Position numbers and translations under genes: made by a program
Shown: positions 41,333 to 50,742 of the stretch, in pieces
How the letters are laid out: each line of letters starts with the position of its first letter
Position numbering within the stretch: the stretch's first letter is position 1
DNA from: RUG13409 sp045616985
Lineage (GTDB): Bacteria; Bacillota; Clostridia; Peptostreptococcales; Anaerovoracaceae
NCBI GenBank assembly: GCA_045616985.1
Contig: JAZLHU010000013.1
Location: forward strand, 16,337 to 80,336
DNA: 64,000 nt
Direction: 5' to 3'
The notes under the pieces: generated by a model
The model's database searches: none
Told to the model about the DNA's origin: nothing
What the model saw: the letters and a program-made list of their open reading frames with translations, nothing else

Positions 41333-43738
41333 TCAGTCAAAAATTACCAGATTTTCACAGCCGATATACCTATATGGCAATCTGTAAAAGCTTTGCATCG
41401 TATCCCCCGGAACATTATAAATTTCTCCGCCAAAATATGAAAATGTCAGCGCATCGGTGTCAATGCCAAAGCCTGTCATACCTTCGATTGCAGCATCAAC
41501 GTAAGGATAGAAGTCCTCTGCCTCATAAGCTATTTGATTTTCATGTTCAAAAAACCGTTTAAATGAATCCCTGAGTGTTTGCCGAATATCTGTTCCCGGC
41601 ACAAAAATATCCTCCAGACTTAAAAGCAAATCGGGATCCTCTCCGAAGCAATATGCCTGCGATAAGCTGTAATCTTCGTATGATTCGGACATACCGTTCT
41701 TCATGTAATTCATCCAGCGATAATAGTTTTGGTGTATATCAAGATATTTACCTACACGGGTATAATACGAGCTCATTGATATACTGCCGTATATGTCTTT
41801 ATATTCGCCGTCAAGCATATCGTAATCATCAACTATACCCATAGCATTATTCAATAACAGATCGGAATCACCCTTTGCATAATATTGCTGTATTTCGGAC
41901 ATTTCCGGATTATATGTTGTCTCTCCCCAAATATCAATTGACCTGTCACCTATGATCTTTTTTATATCTTCTCTTTCCCGTGTTTGAATAAAGATGTCTT
42001 CGGATTCATAGGTCGATGTAAGGAATCTGTATACAGGATCTTCGTCAACAAAAAGGAAAGCATCACTCCTGCAGGCTTCGAAATTTAAGAATTTTTCCGC
42101 ATCGCTTATATAATGCGCTGCATAATGCAAATTGGTATAAAATTCAGGAGTATTCCAGTCAAATACCAGGGTCAGGCTGCCGTCATCGTTCATGTAGAAA
42201 CGCTGATTCGGACCCAAGCCCTTAAACGGGGCAGCAAGCTTCCAGGATTCATATACATCATAGAAACCCTCTTCATCGTAATCGCCGTCGGTTATTTCCC
42301 TGTATATCAAGCTGTTTAGGTAATCAAGCGTATTTTCAGAATCAATCAATACCTCGGAAAGTGCAAGCTGCTTTCCTGTTCGAAGATCGTAATTAAACGG
42401 CTCCATCGCATCGTAATAATAGCCCTCGCCGTCAATGGTAAATTCACCGTAGAAAGAAAAATATCCGCTTAAGATGTTGGAGTTGTTTCCGGTAATGTTA
42501 TAAAATGCCGAAATGTCGTCCTTATCCTTGATCTTTATCTCACCCTGCTTAGGCATCCTGTACGGCGGAACGTAATTCCCGTTAACATACTTGTTGTAAA
42601 TTTCAAATAATTCGGAATTTATCTTTTTTTCAACGCTGCTGTCCTTCAAGCCACTGATCTGAAAATACTGGTGATTGCAATAATCATAGCCGTATTCGCC
42701 GGTCGTAACATCTTCCTTGATGTCGTTAATTTCTATATTGTTTTCAGTAATATACTCAGGTGGAGCTTGGAATTTAAACGTGTCTCCGTAACCCTTAATT
42801 ACGTATTCTTCCTTATCATTGGGAACGTAGCCAAGGTGCTGGGCCATCTTCATGCCCTCTTCGCCTGCACACCAGTCTGCAATCCGTCTTACCACGCTGT
42901 CCTCAGCCTGATTTTTGTTAAAGCATGCACAGGTTTTGGAAATAAACGGATACAAATCAGCAGAAATGGTTTCAGGAGTTGGATAAACCCTGTCAATTGC
43001 AATAAGCTTGACATCTTCCTGATAGTGCATATTTGTAACGTAGTAATAGTAAGAAAAGCCAATTGCACCTTTAGAGTTTTCGTAATGAGCAACGGCATCT
43101 ATTATCGCACCCATTTCGGCAATGCGCTTTTCCAAAACAGGCTCTGCAGCTTCATCCTTTGGAATAACATGCTCGTAAAGACCTGTCTGGCTTCCCGAGC
43201 CCTCAGCTCTTTGATATGCAATGATTTCCTCATCCTTACCACCGACTTCCTTCCAGTTTGTGATTTTGCCGGCGTAAATATCGTGAAGCTGCTTTGAAGT
43301 AAGACTGTCCACAGGATTATCCTTGTTTACAAAGAATACAAATCCGGAATTCAAGACCTGAACGGACTCAAATTCAACACCATTTGACTTTGCATACGCA
43401 ATCTGCTCATCTGAAGGCGGCGCACAGAAAACCATATCAACCTTACCCTCCGCAAGATTTTGATAAGCCATAGGCGTATTGTTTGAAAGCACATGCTTTC
43501 TTGCCTCATCAATGGGCATGTCGAGCAGCCTTGCCGCCATTTCCTCGTAATACGGGATCATGGCTAAAGCGCCGTCGATGACAGGCCATTCTTCAAGCGA
43601 AAGCTTAAGACTTGGCTTTGGCTGAGGCTCCTGCGAAGGATGCTCGATGATCGGCGGGTTTTCCTCCTGCCTGTCCCCACAGGCAGCGAAAGAAAACACA
43701 AGCGCCATGATTAAAATGACCGCTGTAAATTTTTTCAT
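41333..43738 (-). CDS. Phosphate-binding (PstS)-like lipoprotein fused to a DUF3298-like domain
   Basis: 801 residues. Lipoprotein signal MKKFTAVILIMALVFSFAACG. Residues about 45-310 form a PstS-type periplasmic binding protein: DMVFCAPPSDEQIAYAK, LNSGFVFFVNKDNPVDSLTSKQLHDIYAGKITNWKEVGG, RAEGSGSQTGLYEHV. The following about 490 residues include a DUF3298/RsiV-like region (HQYFQISGLKDSSVEKKINSELFEIY, FNYDLRTGKQLALSEVL, ADWNTPEFY-like strands) and an unassigned C-terminus. Not next to pst genes. Probably a surface sensor or binding protein; the ligand is unknown. RBS AAGGAG. Confidence 0.8.
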   Translation of the reverse strand: MKKFTAVILIMALVFSFAACGDRQEENPPIIEHPSQEPQPKPSLKLSLEEWPVIDGALAMIPYYEEMAARLLDMPIDEARKHVLSNNTPMAYQNLAEGKVDMVFCAPPSDEQIAYAKSNGVEFESVQVLNSGFVFFVNKDNPVDSLTSKQLHDIYAGKITNWKEVGGKDEEIIAYQRAEGSGSQTGLYEHVIPKDEAAEPVLEKRIAEMGAIIDAVAHYENSKGAIGFSYYYYVTNMHYQEDVKLIAIDRVYPTPETISADLYPFISKTCACFNKNQAEDSVVRRIADWCAGEEGMKMAQHLGYVPNDKEEYVIKGYGDTFKFQAPPEYITENNIEINDIKEDVTTGEYGYDYCNHQYFQISGLKDSSVEKKINSELFEIYNKYVNGNYVPPYRMPKQGEIKIKDKDDISAFYNITGNNSNILSGYFSFYGEFTIDGEGYYYDAMEPFNYDLRTGKQLALSEVLIDSENTLDYLNSLIYREITDGDYDEEGFYDVYESWKLAAPFKGLGPNQRFYMNDDGSLTLVFDWNTPEFYTNLHYAAHYISDAEKFLNFEACRSDAFLFVDEDPVYRFLTSTYESEDIFIQTREREDIKKIIGDRSIDIWGETTYNPEMSEIQQYYAKGDSDLLLNNAMGIVDDYDMLDGEYKDIYGSISMSSYYTRVGKYLDIHQNYYRWMNYMKNGMSESYEDYSLSQAYCFGEDPDLLLSLEDIFVPGTDIRQTLRDSFKRFFEHENQIAYEAEDFYPYVDAAIEGMTGFGIDTDALTFSYFGGEIYNVPGDTMQSFYRLPYRYIGCENLVIFD

Positions 43739-43771
43739 TCTCTTCTCCTTAATATCCTTTTCCGCTGAAGG

Positions 43772-46642
43772 TCATATATTTATAACTTCCAAATTATCAA
43801 ATTCTTTTAGCTTTTCGTCCGAACCAAATACGCATAAAGCGCCTTGATTTGAAAACTTATCAATTATATCTGCTGCATGAAGCAGCTTGCCGTAATCACA
43901 CGCAAGTATCTGTTCTCTTTGAGCCTTAACCGTCTCGTAGGTATATCTGCAGAAATAATCCCTGTCGGCAATGGCGCCCTTAGCCTGCGGAGATAAAAGA
44001 GGCTCAGTTGCGGCAATGCTCGAAATGATGTATTTATCAATTTCGCCGTTATTTTGGCAATACTCTCTTAAATATTCTGCGGCGCCCTTATTGGTATCTA
44101 TGGTGTTCTTAAGGCCAGGATCGCGATAGGAATACGTAAACATACTTCCTCCCATTCCTATTCTGAAGCCCGTACCATAGGCACCGCCCTGTACTCTCAC
44201 CTTATTCCAGAAATAGTCCAGAGAAAGAATATTGGCAGCAACTGCTAAAGAACCATCATATTTTTCACCGATGGCATTCAGGCTGCAGCCCTGAACCGCA
44301 AAACCGATCAAAGCAGGGATTTTGCATCCGAGATTGAACGCTAAGGCGGAAACATATTCAGCAGGCACAGGGGTATCTTGTCCGTCTTCAAACATATTGA
44401 TAAAATCACTGTAATCGTCAAATTCGTCGGCAGTAATACTTAAAACAAGCCTCCTCTTTGTGCAAACCTCCTTTAAGGTCCCTTCATACAATTTCAGCAG
44501 ATCATCGGCATAATCGTCAAAATGTTCCGTAACATCATGAAGCCACAGATTATTTGTAACACCGCTTAAGGCTTCATTTATTGCATCATCAGCGCTGTAA
44601 TGAGACAAGGCTGCAGTTCTTCCGAGACTGTGACCGGAAACGATCCCGGCCTGTCTTGCTCTCATATCTCCCTGCAGAAGAATGTTTCTGATCTCTTCTT
44701 TATCAAATACAGTTGAGGAGATAATCTCAAAAATCAGTTCTTTTGCATGTGAAACATTCTCTTTCAACACGCTGCAGCTTGCAATAAGATATGGAGTACA
44801 GGTCTTAAACTCGTTTTTGTCGGAAAATGCACCGAGGCTGAAATTAAGACTTCCCAAGTACGTTTTTATCTCCTGTTCAAGCTCAAGGGTCGAATGCTTT
44901 TTTGTTGAAACATAACTGAGAATTCCCGCATATGCAGAGAGCTTTGTAATTTCCTCAAGACTCTTATCAGCCATATTGAAATACATTGCCATATGAACTA
45001 TACCGTTGGTTTTAACAGGATGATAAAGCACCTTCACGCCCGCCTGTATATATTCCTCCGTCTTAGTATAGTCAAAATCAGATTCAATTTCAGAAAGCGG
45101 GAGTTTTGGAAGCATTGCTGTCTGCTCCGGCGAATCCGGTGTCTGCTGCCAGCAAACAAGTTCCTCGTTAAGAAGAGCATTGGCATCGAATTCTTCGCTT
45201 GTCCAGGATGCTTTGAGTGCATCAAGCTTTTCAGTCTCCTTTGCATCCTTTTCCGCAGCACAGGTTTTGGATGGCAAGCTCTTTAAAATGCAACGTCCGC
45301 TGTCATCAAGGAGCAGTTTCGAAAGCAGCTTCTCGTATGCATCCGTTTTAAGCATGTCACGAAGCTTGTTAAATGCATTTCCACTCTCAAGGTAAATAAT
45401 CGGATCTCCTCCGTAAAGCCACGACTGCATTGCTCTTATATTTCTGTATAACGCGGCAGGCTCATCAGGTGATCTGTATTTAAATTCTGCAGTATTGATC
45501 GATGCAATTAAAGCCTTCTTATCAATACCATTTTCAACCTGCTCTTTTGCAACTCTTCTGATCAGGGCTATAAGCTGCTCTTCACATCCGTCCTTAACAT
45601 TTTTTGCATCAATGGTTAAATAAACCTGAGCTGATTCTTCGCTGATATAAAACTCCAGGTCCTGTGCAAGTCCCGATTCCAAAACGGCCTTTTTAAACGG
45701 AGAATCATTGGAATCAGCCAAAGCCCCGAATATCGTCGATGCTGCCATTGTCTTAACAGGGTCATCCCAGGATCCGAATATTTTTGCAAGCGTAAGCTGA
45801 GCTTTATCCTTCTCGTCCTCATCCTCTGCAATGGCATAATAGATGGTTTTTTCTGCGGACTTCGGCTTCTGATATGTAAGCTTCGGAAGCCTGTCGAGCT
45901 TTTCGTATTTTGAAAGATAAGAATCAATAAGACGAAGAGTTTTTTCGACAGGGATGCTTCCGTCCAGATAAATCTTTGCATTTGACGGATGATAATGCTG
46001 TTTATATGTTTCGATAAACTGCTCGTAGCTGAGCTGCGGAATAACATCAGGGTCGCCGCCGGAATTATATCCGTAGCATGTATCAGGAAATATCACAGGA
46101 AGAAGCGACTCACCGATAAGTCCGTCTTTTCCGCTCATTACTCCCTTCATTTCGTTGAATACAACGCCCTTATATGAAAGTCTACCGTTTTCATCCTGCT
46201 CTATATGCCAGCCCTCCTGATAGAAAATATTTCTGTTCTTTAAAATTGCGGGAGCAAAAACCGCATCAAGATAAACCTCAGTAAGGTTAAGAAAATCCTT
46301 TTCGTTTCTTGATGACACAGGATACATTGTTTTATCCTGAAATGTCATAGCATTAAGAAAGGTATTCATTGAACTTTTCAAAAGATCAACAAACGGCTCC
46401 TTAACGGGGAACTTTTCCGAACCGCAAAGAACGGAGTGTTCCAGGATATGAAATACGCCCGTGCTGTCCTTTGGAAGTGTCATAAAGCTGATAGAAAAGA
46501 GCTTGTTAAGCTCTCCGTTATCAAGCCAGACGACCTCTGTTTCAAGCTTATCGTGCTTTAAATAAACCAGCTTTCCGCCAAGCTCTTCAGATTCTTTAAT
46601 TCCGGTTACGGTAAAACCGCAAATCCTACTCTGCAAGTCCAT
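43772..46642 (-). CDS. M16C zinc metallopeptidase (presequence protease-like)
   Basis: 956 residues, single-chain M16C family (PreP/Cym1-like) with the inverted zinc motif HILEH (65-69) in STGVFHILEHSVLCGSEKF and the downstream acidic helix. Four-domain layout by length. Degrades small peptides in a closing chamber. No signal peptide, so cytoplasmic. ATG at 46642 (AGAGGTG upstream); a GTG 9 bases earlier is the alternative. Overlaps the ABC exporter end by 17 bases. Confidence 0.92.
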   Translation of the reverse strand: MDLQSRICGFTVTGIKESEELGGKLVYLKHDKLETEVVWLDNGELNKLFSISFMTLPKDSTGVFHILEHSVLCGSEKFPVKEPFVDLLKSSMNTFLNAMTFQDKTMYPVSSRNEKDFLNLTEVYLDAVFAPAILKNRNIFYQEGWHIEQDENGRLSYKGVVFNEMKGVMSGKDGLIGESLLPVIFPDTCYGYNSGGDPDVIPQLSYEQFIETYKQHYHPSNAKIYLDGSIPVEKTLRLIDSYLSKYEKLDRLPKLTYQKPKSAEKTIYYAIAEDEDEKDKAQLTLAKIFGSWDDPVKTMAASTIFGALADSNDSPFKKAVLESGLAQDLEFYISEESAQVYLTIDAKNVKDGCEEQLIALIRRVAKEQVENGIDKKALIASINTAEFKYRSPDEPAALYRNIRAMQSWLYGGDPIIYLESGNAFNKLRDMLKTDAYEKLLSKLLLDDSGRCILKSLPSKTCAAEKDAKETEKLDALKASWTSEEFDANALLNEELVCWQQTPDSPEQTAMLPKLPLSEIESDFDYTKTEEYIQAGVKVLYHPVKTNGIVHMAMYFNMADKSLEEITKLSAYAGILSYVSTKKHSTLELEQEIKTYLGSLNFSLGAFSDKNEFKTCTPYLIASCSVLKENVSHAKELIFEIISSTVFDKEEIRNILLQGDMRARQAGIVSGHSLGRTAALSHYSADDAINEALSGVTNNLWLHDVTEHFDDYADDLLKLYEGTLKEVCTKRRLVLSITADEFDDYSDFINMFEDGQDTPVPAEYVSALAFNLGCKIPALIGFAVQGCSLNAIGEKYDGSLAVAANILSLDYFWNKVRVQGGAYGTGFRIGMGGSMFTYSYRDPGLKNTIDTNKGAAEYLREYCQNNGEIDKYIISSIAATEPLLSPQAKGAIADRDYFCRYTYETVKAQREQILACDYGKLLHAADIIDKFSNQGALCVFGSDEKLKEFDNLEVINI

Positions 46643-48389
46643 CGCTTTCACCTCTGCTGTATTTTAATAACTGTGCAAACAATCCTTTGACCTTTTCCAA
46701 TTCCTTATGAGTTCCGGACTCCTGGATCTGTCCGTCCTCTATCACTATTATTCTCTTTGCCTTTCGTATTGTTGAGAGCCTGTGAGCAATGATGATTGTT
46801 GTTCTGCCCTTTGCAAGCTCATCAAAGGCACTTTGTATCTTGCTTTCCGTGACCGTATCAAGAGCCGATGTTGCTTCGTCAAGGATCAGTATCGGAGGAT
46901 TCTTAAGAAAGATTCTTGCTATTGATACTCTTTGCTTTTGTCCTCCTGAAAGCATTACTCCTCTTTCACCCACATAGGTATCAAGACCATTCGGCATGGC
47001 AAGAATATCATCGTATATCTCAGCCTTTTTTGCAGCCTCAATAATTTCGTCATCGCCTGCATCGAGCTTCCCGTAAGCAATGTTTTCCCTGATCGTTCCC
47101 GCAAAGAGAAACACATCCTGCTGAACTATACCTATTGCCTTGTGCAGGCTGGCTTGAGTTACATTTCTGACGTCCTGACCGTCGATAAGGATTGCGCCAT
47201 GATCTATATCATAAAATCTCGGAAGGAGCTGGCAGAGTGTTGTTTTTCCGCCACCGGAGGACCCGACTACAGCCAAAGTCTCTCCGCCGTTTATATCAAA
47301 ACTTATTCCATGAAGTATTTCCGTATTTCCGTCATACGAGAAGTGAACATCCTTAAGACTTACATTGCCTTTTGTAACAACAAGCTCTTTTGCATCCTCC
47401 TCGTCCTGTATATCAGCATCAGTTCTCATAATTTCCACAAAACGGGAAAGTCCTGCCGATCCTGTTGAAAGAGTTTCCGCAAGCGCTCCCATTCTTCTGA
47501 TAGGATTAATGAATGTTGTGATATAAAGCATAAATGTTACAAGGTCGGCATAGGTGAGCTGATTTTTCATTATCAGATAGCCGCCGAAGCCCATAACAGC
47601 AACAGAGAGTGCGCAGCATACAAATTCGAGTCCTCCGTGAAATACTCCCATTGCTTTATAGAATTCTTTCTTATGGACCTTGTAATCCTTATTGGCATCA
47701 CGGAATTTTTCGTATTCAATTGCCTCATTTGCATAAGCTTTGCTGGTTCTTATTCCTGACAAAGAAGATTCAATAACCGCATTGATTTTGGCTGTTCTTC
47801 TCTTTACCTCAACAGATGTATCAAGCTGCCTTTGTCTGTTGCTCATAACAAAGAAAATAAGAAGCGGGATGATGATGGTAAGAAGAAGAGCAAGCTTCCA
47901 CTGGATTGTATACATTACGATCAGGGCGCCCGCCAGCGTGATGCAGGAAATAAATATGTCCTCAGGAGCATGGTGAGCAAGCTCTACAACCTCAAACAAA
48001 TCGTTTGTGATCCTGCTCATCAAAATACCGGTCCTGTTATTATCAAAGTATTTAAAGCTGAGGCTTTGGATATGTGCAAACAAATCCTCCCTCATATCAG
48101 CCTCAACTCTTATGCCGAATGTATGCCCCACAACAGTAACTACATAGTAGAGTAATGAACGGATAATGTATGCAGCAATAACTATTCCTGTTACAACGAA
48201 AAATACGGTGTATTTATTATCCGGAAGCCAGAAATTCATAGCGATCCTTGATATAAACGGGTACGCCAGATCGACAAGCGCAATAATAAATGCACAGATC
48301 ATATCAATAATAAAAAATTTTTTATGAGGCTTGAAATAATGGAGAAAAATCCTTAAAGAACTATTCTCCTGATACTCCTTCGTGGTCAT
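46626..48389 (-). CDS. ABC exporter, fused membrane and ATPase domains
   Basis: 587 residues: six-helix membrane domain (IDMICAFIIALVDLAYPFISRIAM onward) and ABC domain with Walker A GSSGGGKTTLCQLLP, Q-loop, signature LSGGQKQRVSIARIFL, Walker B ILILDEATSALD. Homodimeric half-exporter of the multidrug/lipid type. AAGGAGAGGTA precedes the ATG. Lies 12 bases after the WYL regulator. Confidence 0.93.
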   Translation of the reverse strand: MTTKEYQENSSLRIFLHYFKPHKKFFIIDMICAFIIALVDLAYPFISRIAMNFWLPDNKYTVFFVVTGIVIAAYIIRSLLYYVVTVVGHTFGIRVEADMREDLFAHIQSLSFKYFDNNRTGILMSRITNDLFEVVELAHHAPEDIFISCITLAGALIVMYTIQWKLALLLTIIIPLLIFFVMSNRQRQLDTSVEVKRRTAKINAVIESSLSGIRTSKAYANEAIEYEKFRDANKDYKVHKKEFYKAMGVFHGGLEFVCCALSVAVMGFGGYLIMKNQLTYADLVTFMLYITTFINPIRRMGALAETLSTGSAGLSRFVEIMRTDADIQDEEDAKELVVTKGNVSLKDVHFSYDGNTEILHGISFDINGGETLAVVGSSGGGKTTLCQLLPRFYDIDHGAILIDGQDVRNVTQASLHKAIGIVQQDVFLFAGTIRENIAYGKLDAGDDEIIEAAKKAEIYDDILAMPNGLDTYVGERGVMLSGGQKQRVSIARIFLKNPPILILDEATSALDTVTESKIQSAFDELAKGRTTIIIAHRLSTIRKAKRIIVIEDGQIQESGTHKELEKVKGLFAQLLKYSRGESDGLAE

Positions 48390-48401
48390 TACCTCTCCTT
48401 A

Positions 48402-49367
48402 TCAGATACCGTACTTATTGGATTCAAGAGCCTTTATTACTTCATCTCTTAAAGACTTAGGATACAAAACCTCAACATGCTGAACATACTGAAGCGCCCA
48501 GTAAAGAATTCCTTCCGGCGAAGCCGTAAATGCAGCCTCAAATCCCTCTCCGTCCTTATCGGGAATAATGGTCACATCCAGACCGAATTTTTCTATAACG
48601 TAGCCAAGTGCGATCTTATCTCCCCTTAAACGAACCATCTCGGGTTTACCTGCATGTGCGTAGGTAATTTTCTTAACAGAATCAAGATTTGCATCCTTGC
48701 TTGAAAGATCGATACTATCCTTCCTGACCCTGATATTTTTCATAAAATCTATTCGGTACAGACTCGGGTCGTTACGTCCCTCATACAGGCATACCAGATA
48801 ATAATGCTCGTTTTCGCAAATCATTGCATACGGATTTACCGTATACGGCTCATCTCTTCTGGGTTCAAGCTTTTTGCTCAAGTTGTAGCGCATATAAGTA
48901 AACGATACTTTTTTCTTTTCGGAAATAGCCTGACCCAAAACATCAATATTTAAAAGCACCTGCTGATTTGATGATTTTTTGTTTGGATTGACCATCAAGG
49001 CAGAGCTTACATTTTGTCTTTCGTATGAATTAAGCAGCTTTTTTAATTTATCAAGTAATGCTCCCGTCTGAGCCTGCGAAATATATTCGAATGAGTTAAC
49101 AGCGTCAACCAGCAGTCTTACTTCAGCAGGAGCAAAATCCCTGTCGCGGAGGTAATAGCCCTTGCCGTTGTCTTCGGGCAAGGAAATATCCAAACCGTTC
49201 TCAATAAGGACATCAACAGCACTATACACGGTACGCCTGTCAATCTTTTTGCCAAATTGTTGTTGGAATTTTTTTATTACATCAGTAGATGTCATGATAT
49301 GCTGATCATCAGAATATTCTTTGAAAATATTTAGTATTCTCAGCACATTGGCTCTGTCATTATTCAT
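48402..49367 (-). CDS. WYL-domain transcriptional regulator
   Basis: 321 residues: N-terminal winged helix (RANVLRILNIFKEYSDDQH, KFQQQFGKKIDRRTVYSAVDVLIENGLDI) and a central WYL domain (VSFTYMRYNLSKK, YTVNPYAMICENEHYYLVCLYEG) plus WCX C-terminal extension. WYL regulators bind small ligands or nucleic acids. Probably controls the ABC exporter behind it. Begins 12 bases after the doc gene. Confidence 0.9.
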   Translation of the reverse strand: MNNDRANVLRILNIFKEYSDDQHIMTSTDVIKKFQQQFGKKIDRRTVYSAVDVLIENGLDISLPEDNGKGYYLRDRDFAPAEVRLLVDAVNSFEYISQAQTGALLDKLKKLLNSYERQNVSSALMVNPNKKSSNQQVLLNIDVLGQAISEKKKVSFTYMRYNLSKKLEPRRDEPYTVNPYAMICENEHYYLVCLYEGRNDPSLYRIDFMKNIRVRKDSIDLSSKDANLDSVKKITYAHAGKPEMVRLRGDKIALGYVIEKFGLDVTIIPDKDGEGFEAAFTASPEGILYWALQYVQHVEVLYPKSLRDEVIKALESNKYGI

Positions 49368-49379
49368 TCATAATCTCCG

Positions 49380-49754
49380 TTACTCATGATTTCTAACCCA
49401 ATCAAGAAGTTCTTCATATTTCATTGAACCATCTGCCAAGGATAGTCCGGCATCTATAATTTCCTGATCCGTACAATTAATTTTTATTCCGTTAAGCTCC
49501 AGAAATGTCAACATTATGTGCATTCCTGCTCTCTTATTTCCATCAATAAAAGCATGATTTGAAATAAGGGAAAAACCTATTTTTGCACCCTTTTCTTCTT
49601 TGGTAGGAAATAGATCCTTACCATCAAAAGTTGTAAATGCAGATTCCAAGGCTGAATCCAGTAAACCTTCATCTCTTACGCCTACTTCCCCTCCGGTTTC
49701 CTGAGCAATAAGTTGATGGAGCAGTTCTGCCATTTCAAGAGATATTTTTATCAT
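49380..49754 (-). CDS. doc: Doc-type (death-on-curing) toxin of a toxin-antitoxin pair
   Basis: 124 residues with the Fic/Doc motif HAFIDGNKRAG. Doc kinases phosphorylate EF-Tu and halt translation. The motif is Doc-like (GNKR) and not the Fic AMPylation form (GNGR). Start overlaps the antitoxin stop (ATGA). Confidence 0.93.
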   Translation of the reverse strand: MIKISLEMAELLHQLIAQETGGEVGVRDEGLLDSALESAFTTFDGKDLFPTKEEKGAKIGFSLISNHAFIDGNKRAGMHIMLTFLELNGIKINCTDQEIIDAGLSLADGSMKYEELLDWVRNHE

Positions 49755-49993
49755 TTAGCCAACTCCTTAAATGCATTAAAATGCTCACGAAGGATTCTTT
49801 GTCCTACAAACATTATTTTTTCTGCATCTGACATTTCAATCTGTGGATTATCTTCAATGTTAACCAATATATACCTTGGCTTATTACGTTTATAGATAAT
49901 CGCTTCACCATTCTTATCAGCAATATGTGCTGCCTTTGAAAAATTCTGGTTCGCTTCAGTTATACTGATTGCCTTCTTTGTATCAATTATCAT
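49751..49993 (-). CDS. phd: Phd/YefM-type antitoxin
   Basis: 80 residues: KKAISITEANQNFSKAAHIADKNGEAIIYKRNKPRYILVNI is the Phd/YefM fold, with an acidic-to-helical C-terminal tail that should bind Doc. Represses its own operon. RBS AGAGG. Promoter at 50018-50046. Confidence 0.93.
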   Translation of the reverse strand: MIIDTKKAISITEANQNFSKAAHIADKNGEAIIYKRNKPRYILVNIEDNPQIEMSDAEKIMFVGQRILREHFNAFKELAK

Positions 49994-50017
49994 GTCAACC
50001 TCTATTTAGATGCAGAT

Positions 50018-50046
50018 ATAATAACATGAATATAGCTATTTTTCAA
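50018..50046 (-). promoter_or_regulatory. Promoter of phd-doc
   Basis: Minus strand TTGAAA (50041-50046), 17 bases, TATTAT (50018-50023). An ATAGCTAT palindrome (50032-50039) in the spacer could be the Phd operator. Confidence 0.6.
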
Positions 50047-50058
50047 CCTATAAAATTA

Positions 50059-50080
50059 GAGCTGCAGTATACTGCAGCTC
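50059..50080 (-). terminator. 22-bp perfect palindrome after the FNT gene, probable terminator
   Basis: GAGCTGCAGTATACTGCAGCTC, followed on the minus strand by TAATTTTA. The T tract is weak, so it may be a terminator or an mRNA-stabilising hairpin. Confidence 0.55.
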
Positions 50081-50089
50081 CAGACAAAA

Positions 50090-50737
50090 TTACTTTGAAG
50101 TCAGTTTTTCTGCCAGCTTCTTTCCTCCCGGAAGAATAAGCCCTCCGAAAACATTTCCAATACTGATAACTATAAGTCTAAGCCAGCACTGAGCTGTGAA
50201 GAGCTTACCCGCTGCTGCATAGTAGAACATGTCAGCAACGCTGTGCTCTGAACCGATAAGAATAAATACCGCAACACCGAATACCAGGGAAAGGTACTTC
50301 CCTGCCTCATGAGGATTGCTCTTGTATCCTTCAACGGCAATGTAGATAAGGGCATTGCAGATCGCACCGAGGAAGAAAAGACTCCAAAGGCTGTCAGCAT
50401 TCTTGGTATCGATAAGGCCCTGAGCTGCTGCTCCTAAGGAATCCTTAAGTCTTGAAAGACGGATGAACAGTGCCATGATTCCCGTTCCCGCAACATTTCC
50501 TACCCAGATCACAAGAAGAGTCAGAAAATACGAAGGCTTATTGTCCAGTATGTAGCATGCCTTTCCGGTAAAGAGATTAAATCCCTGCGTGCAAATGGTA
50601 AGAAGCCCTACTGCAAAGAGGATTGCGCCAAGCGGCTTATTGGTCGGAAGAAGAGCAAGAAAAACTGCTCCGCCTATACCGATGCAAAAACCGGCAAGAA
50701 TAGCCTTGATAAATGTGCTTAATGTGTCTTTGTTCAT
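50090..50737 (-). CDS. Formate/nitrite transporter (FNT) family channel, short
   Basis: 215 residues, about six helices. FNT marks are LFTGK in helix 2, and SEHSVADMFYY carrying the pore His region. Typical members are 250-285 residues; this one is compact at both ends. Could carry formate, nitrite, hydrosulfide or acetate/lactate. The RBS AAAGGATGT overlaps the valS end, so it is co-transcribed with valS. Confidence 0.85.
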   Translation of the reverse strand: MNKDTLSTFIKAILAGFCIGIGGAVFLALLPTNKPLGAILFAVGLLTICTQGFNLFTGKACYILDNKPSYFLTLLVIWVGNVAGTGIMALFIRLSRLKDSLGAAAQGLIDTKNADSLWSLFFLGAICNALIYIAVEGYKSNPHEAGKYLSLVFGVAVFILIGSEHSVADMFYYAAAGKLFTAQCWLRLIVISIGNVFGGLILPGGKKLAEKLTSK

Positions 50738-50742
50738 TTTTT

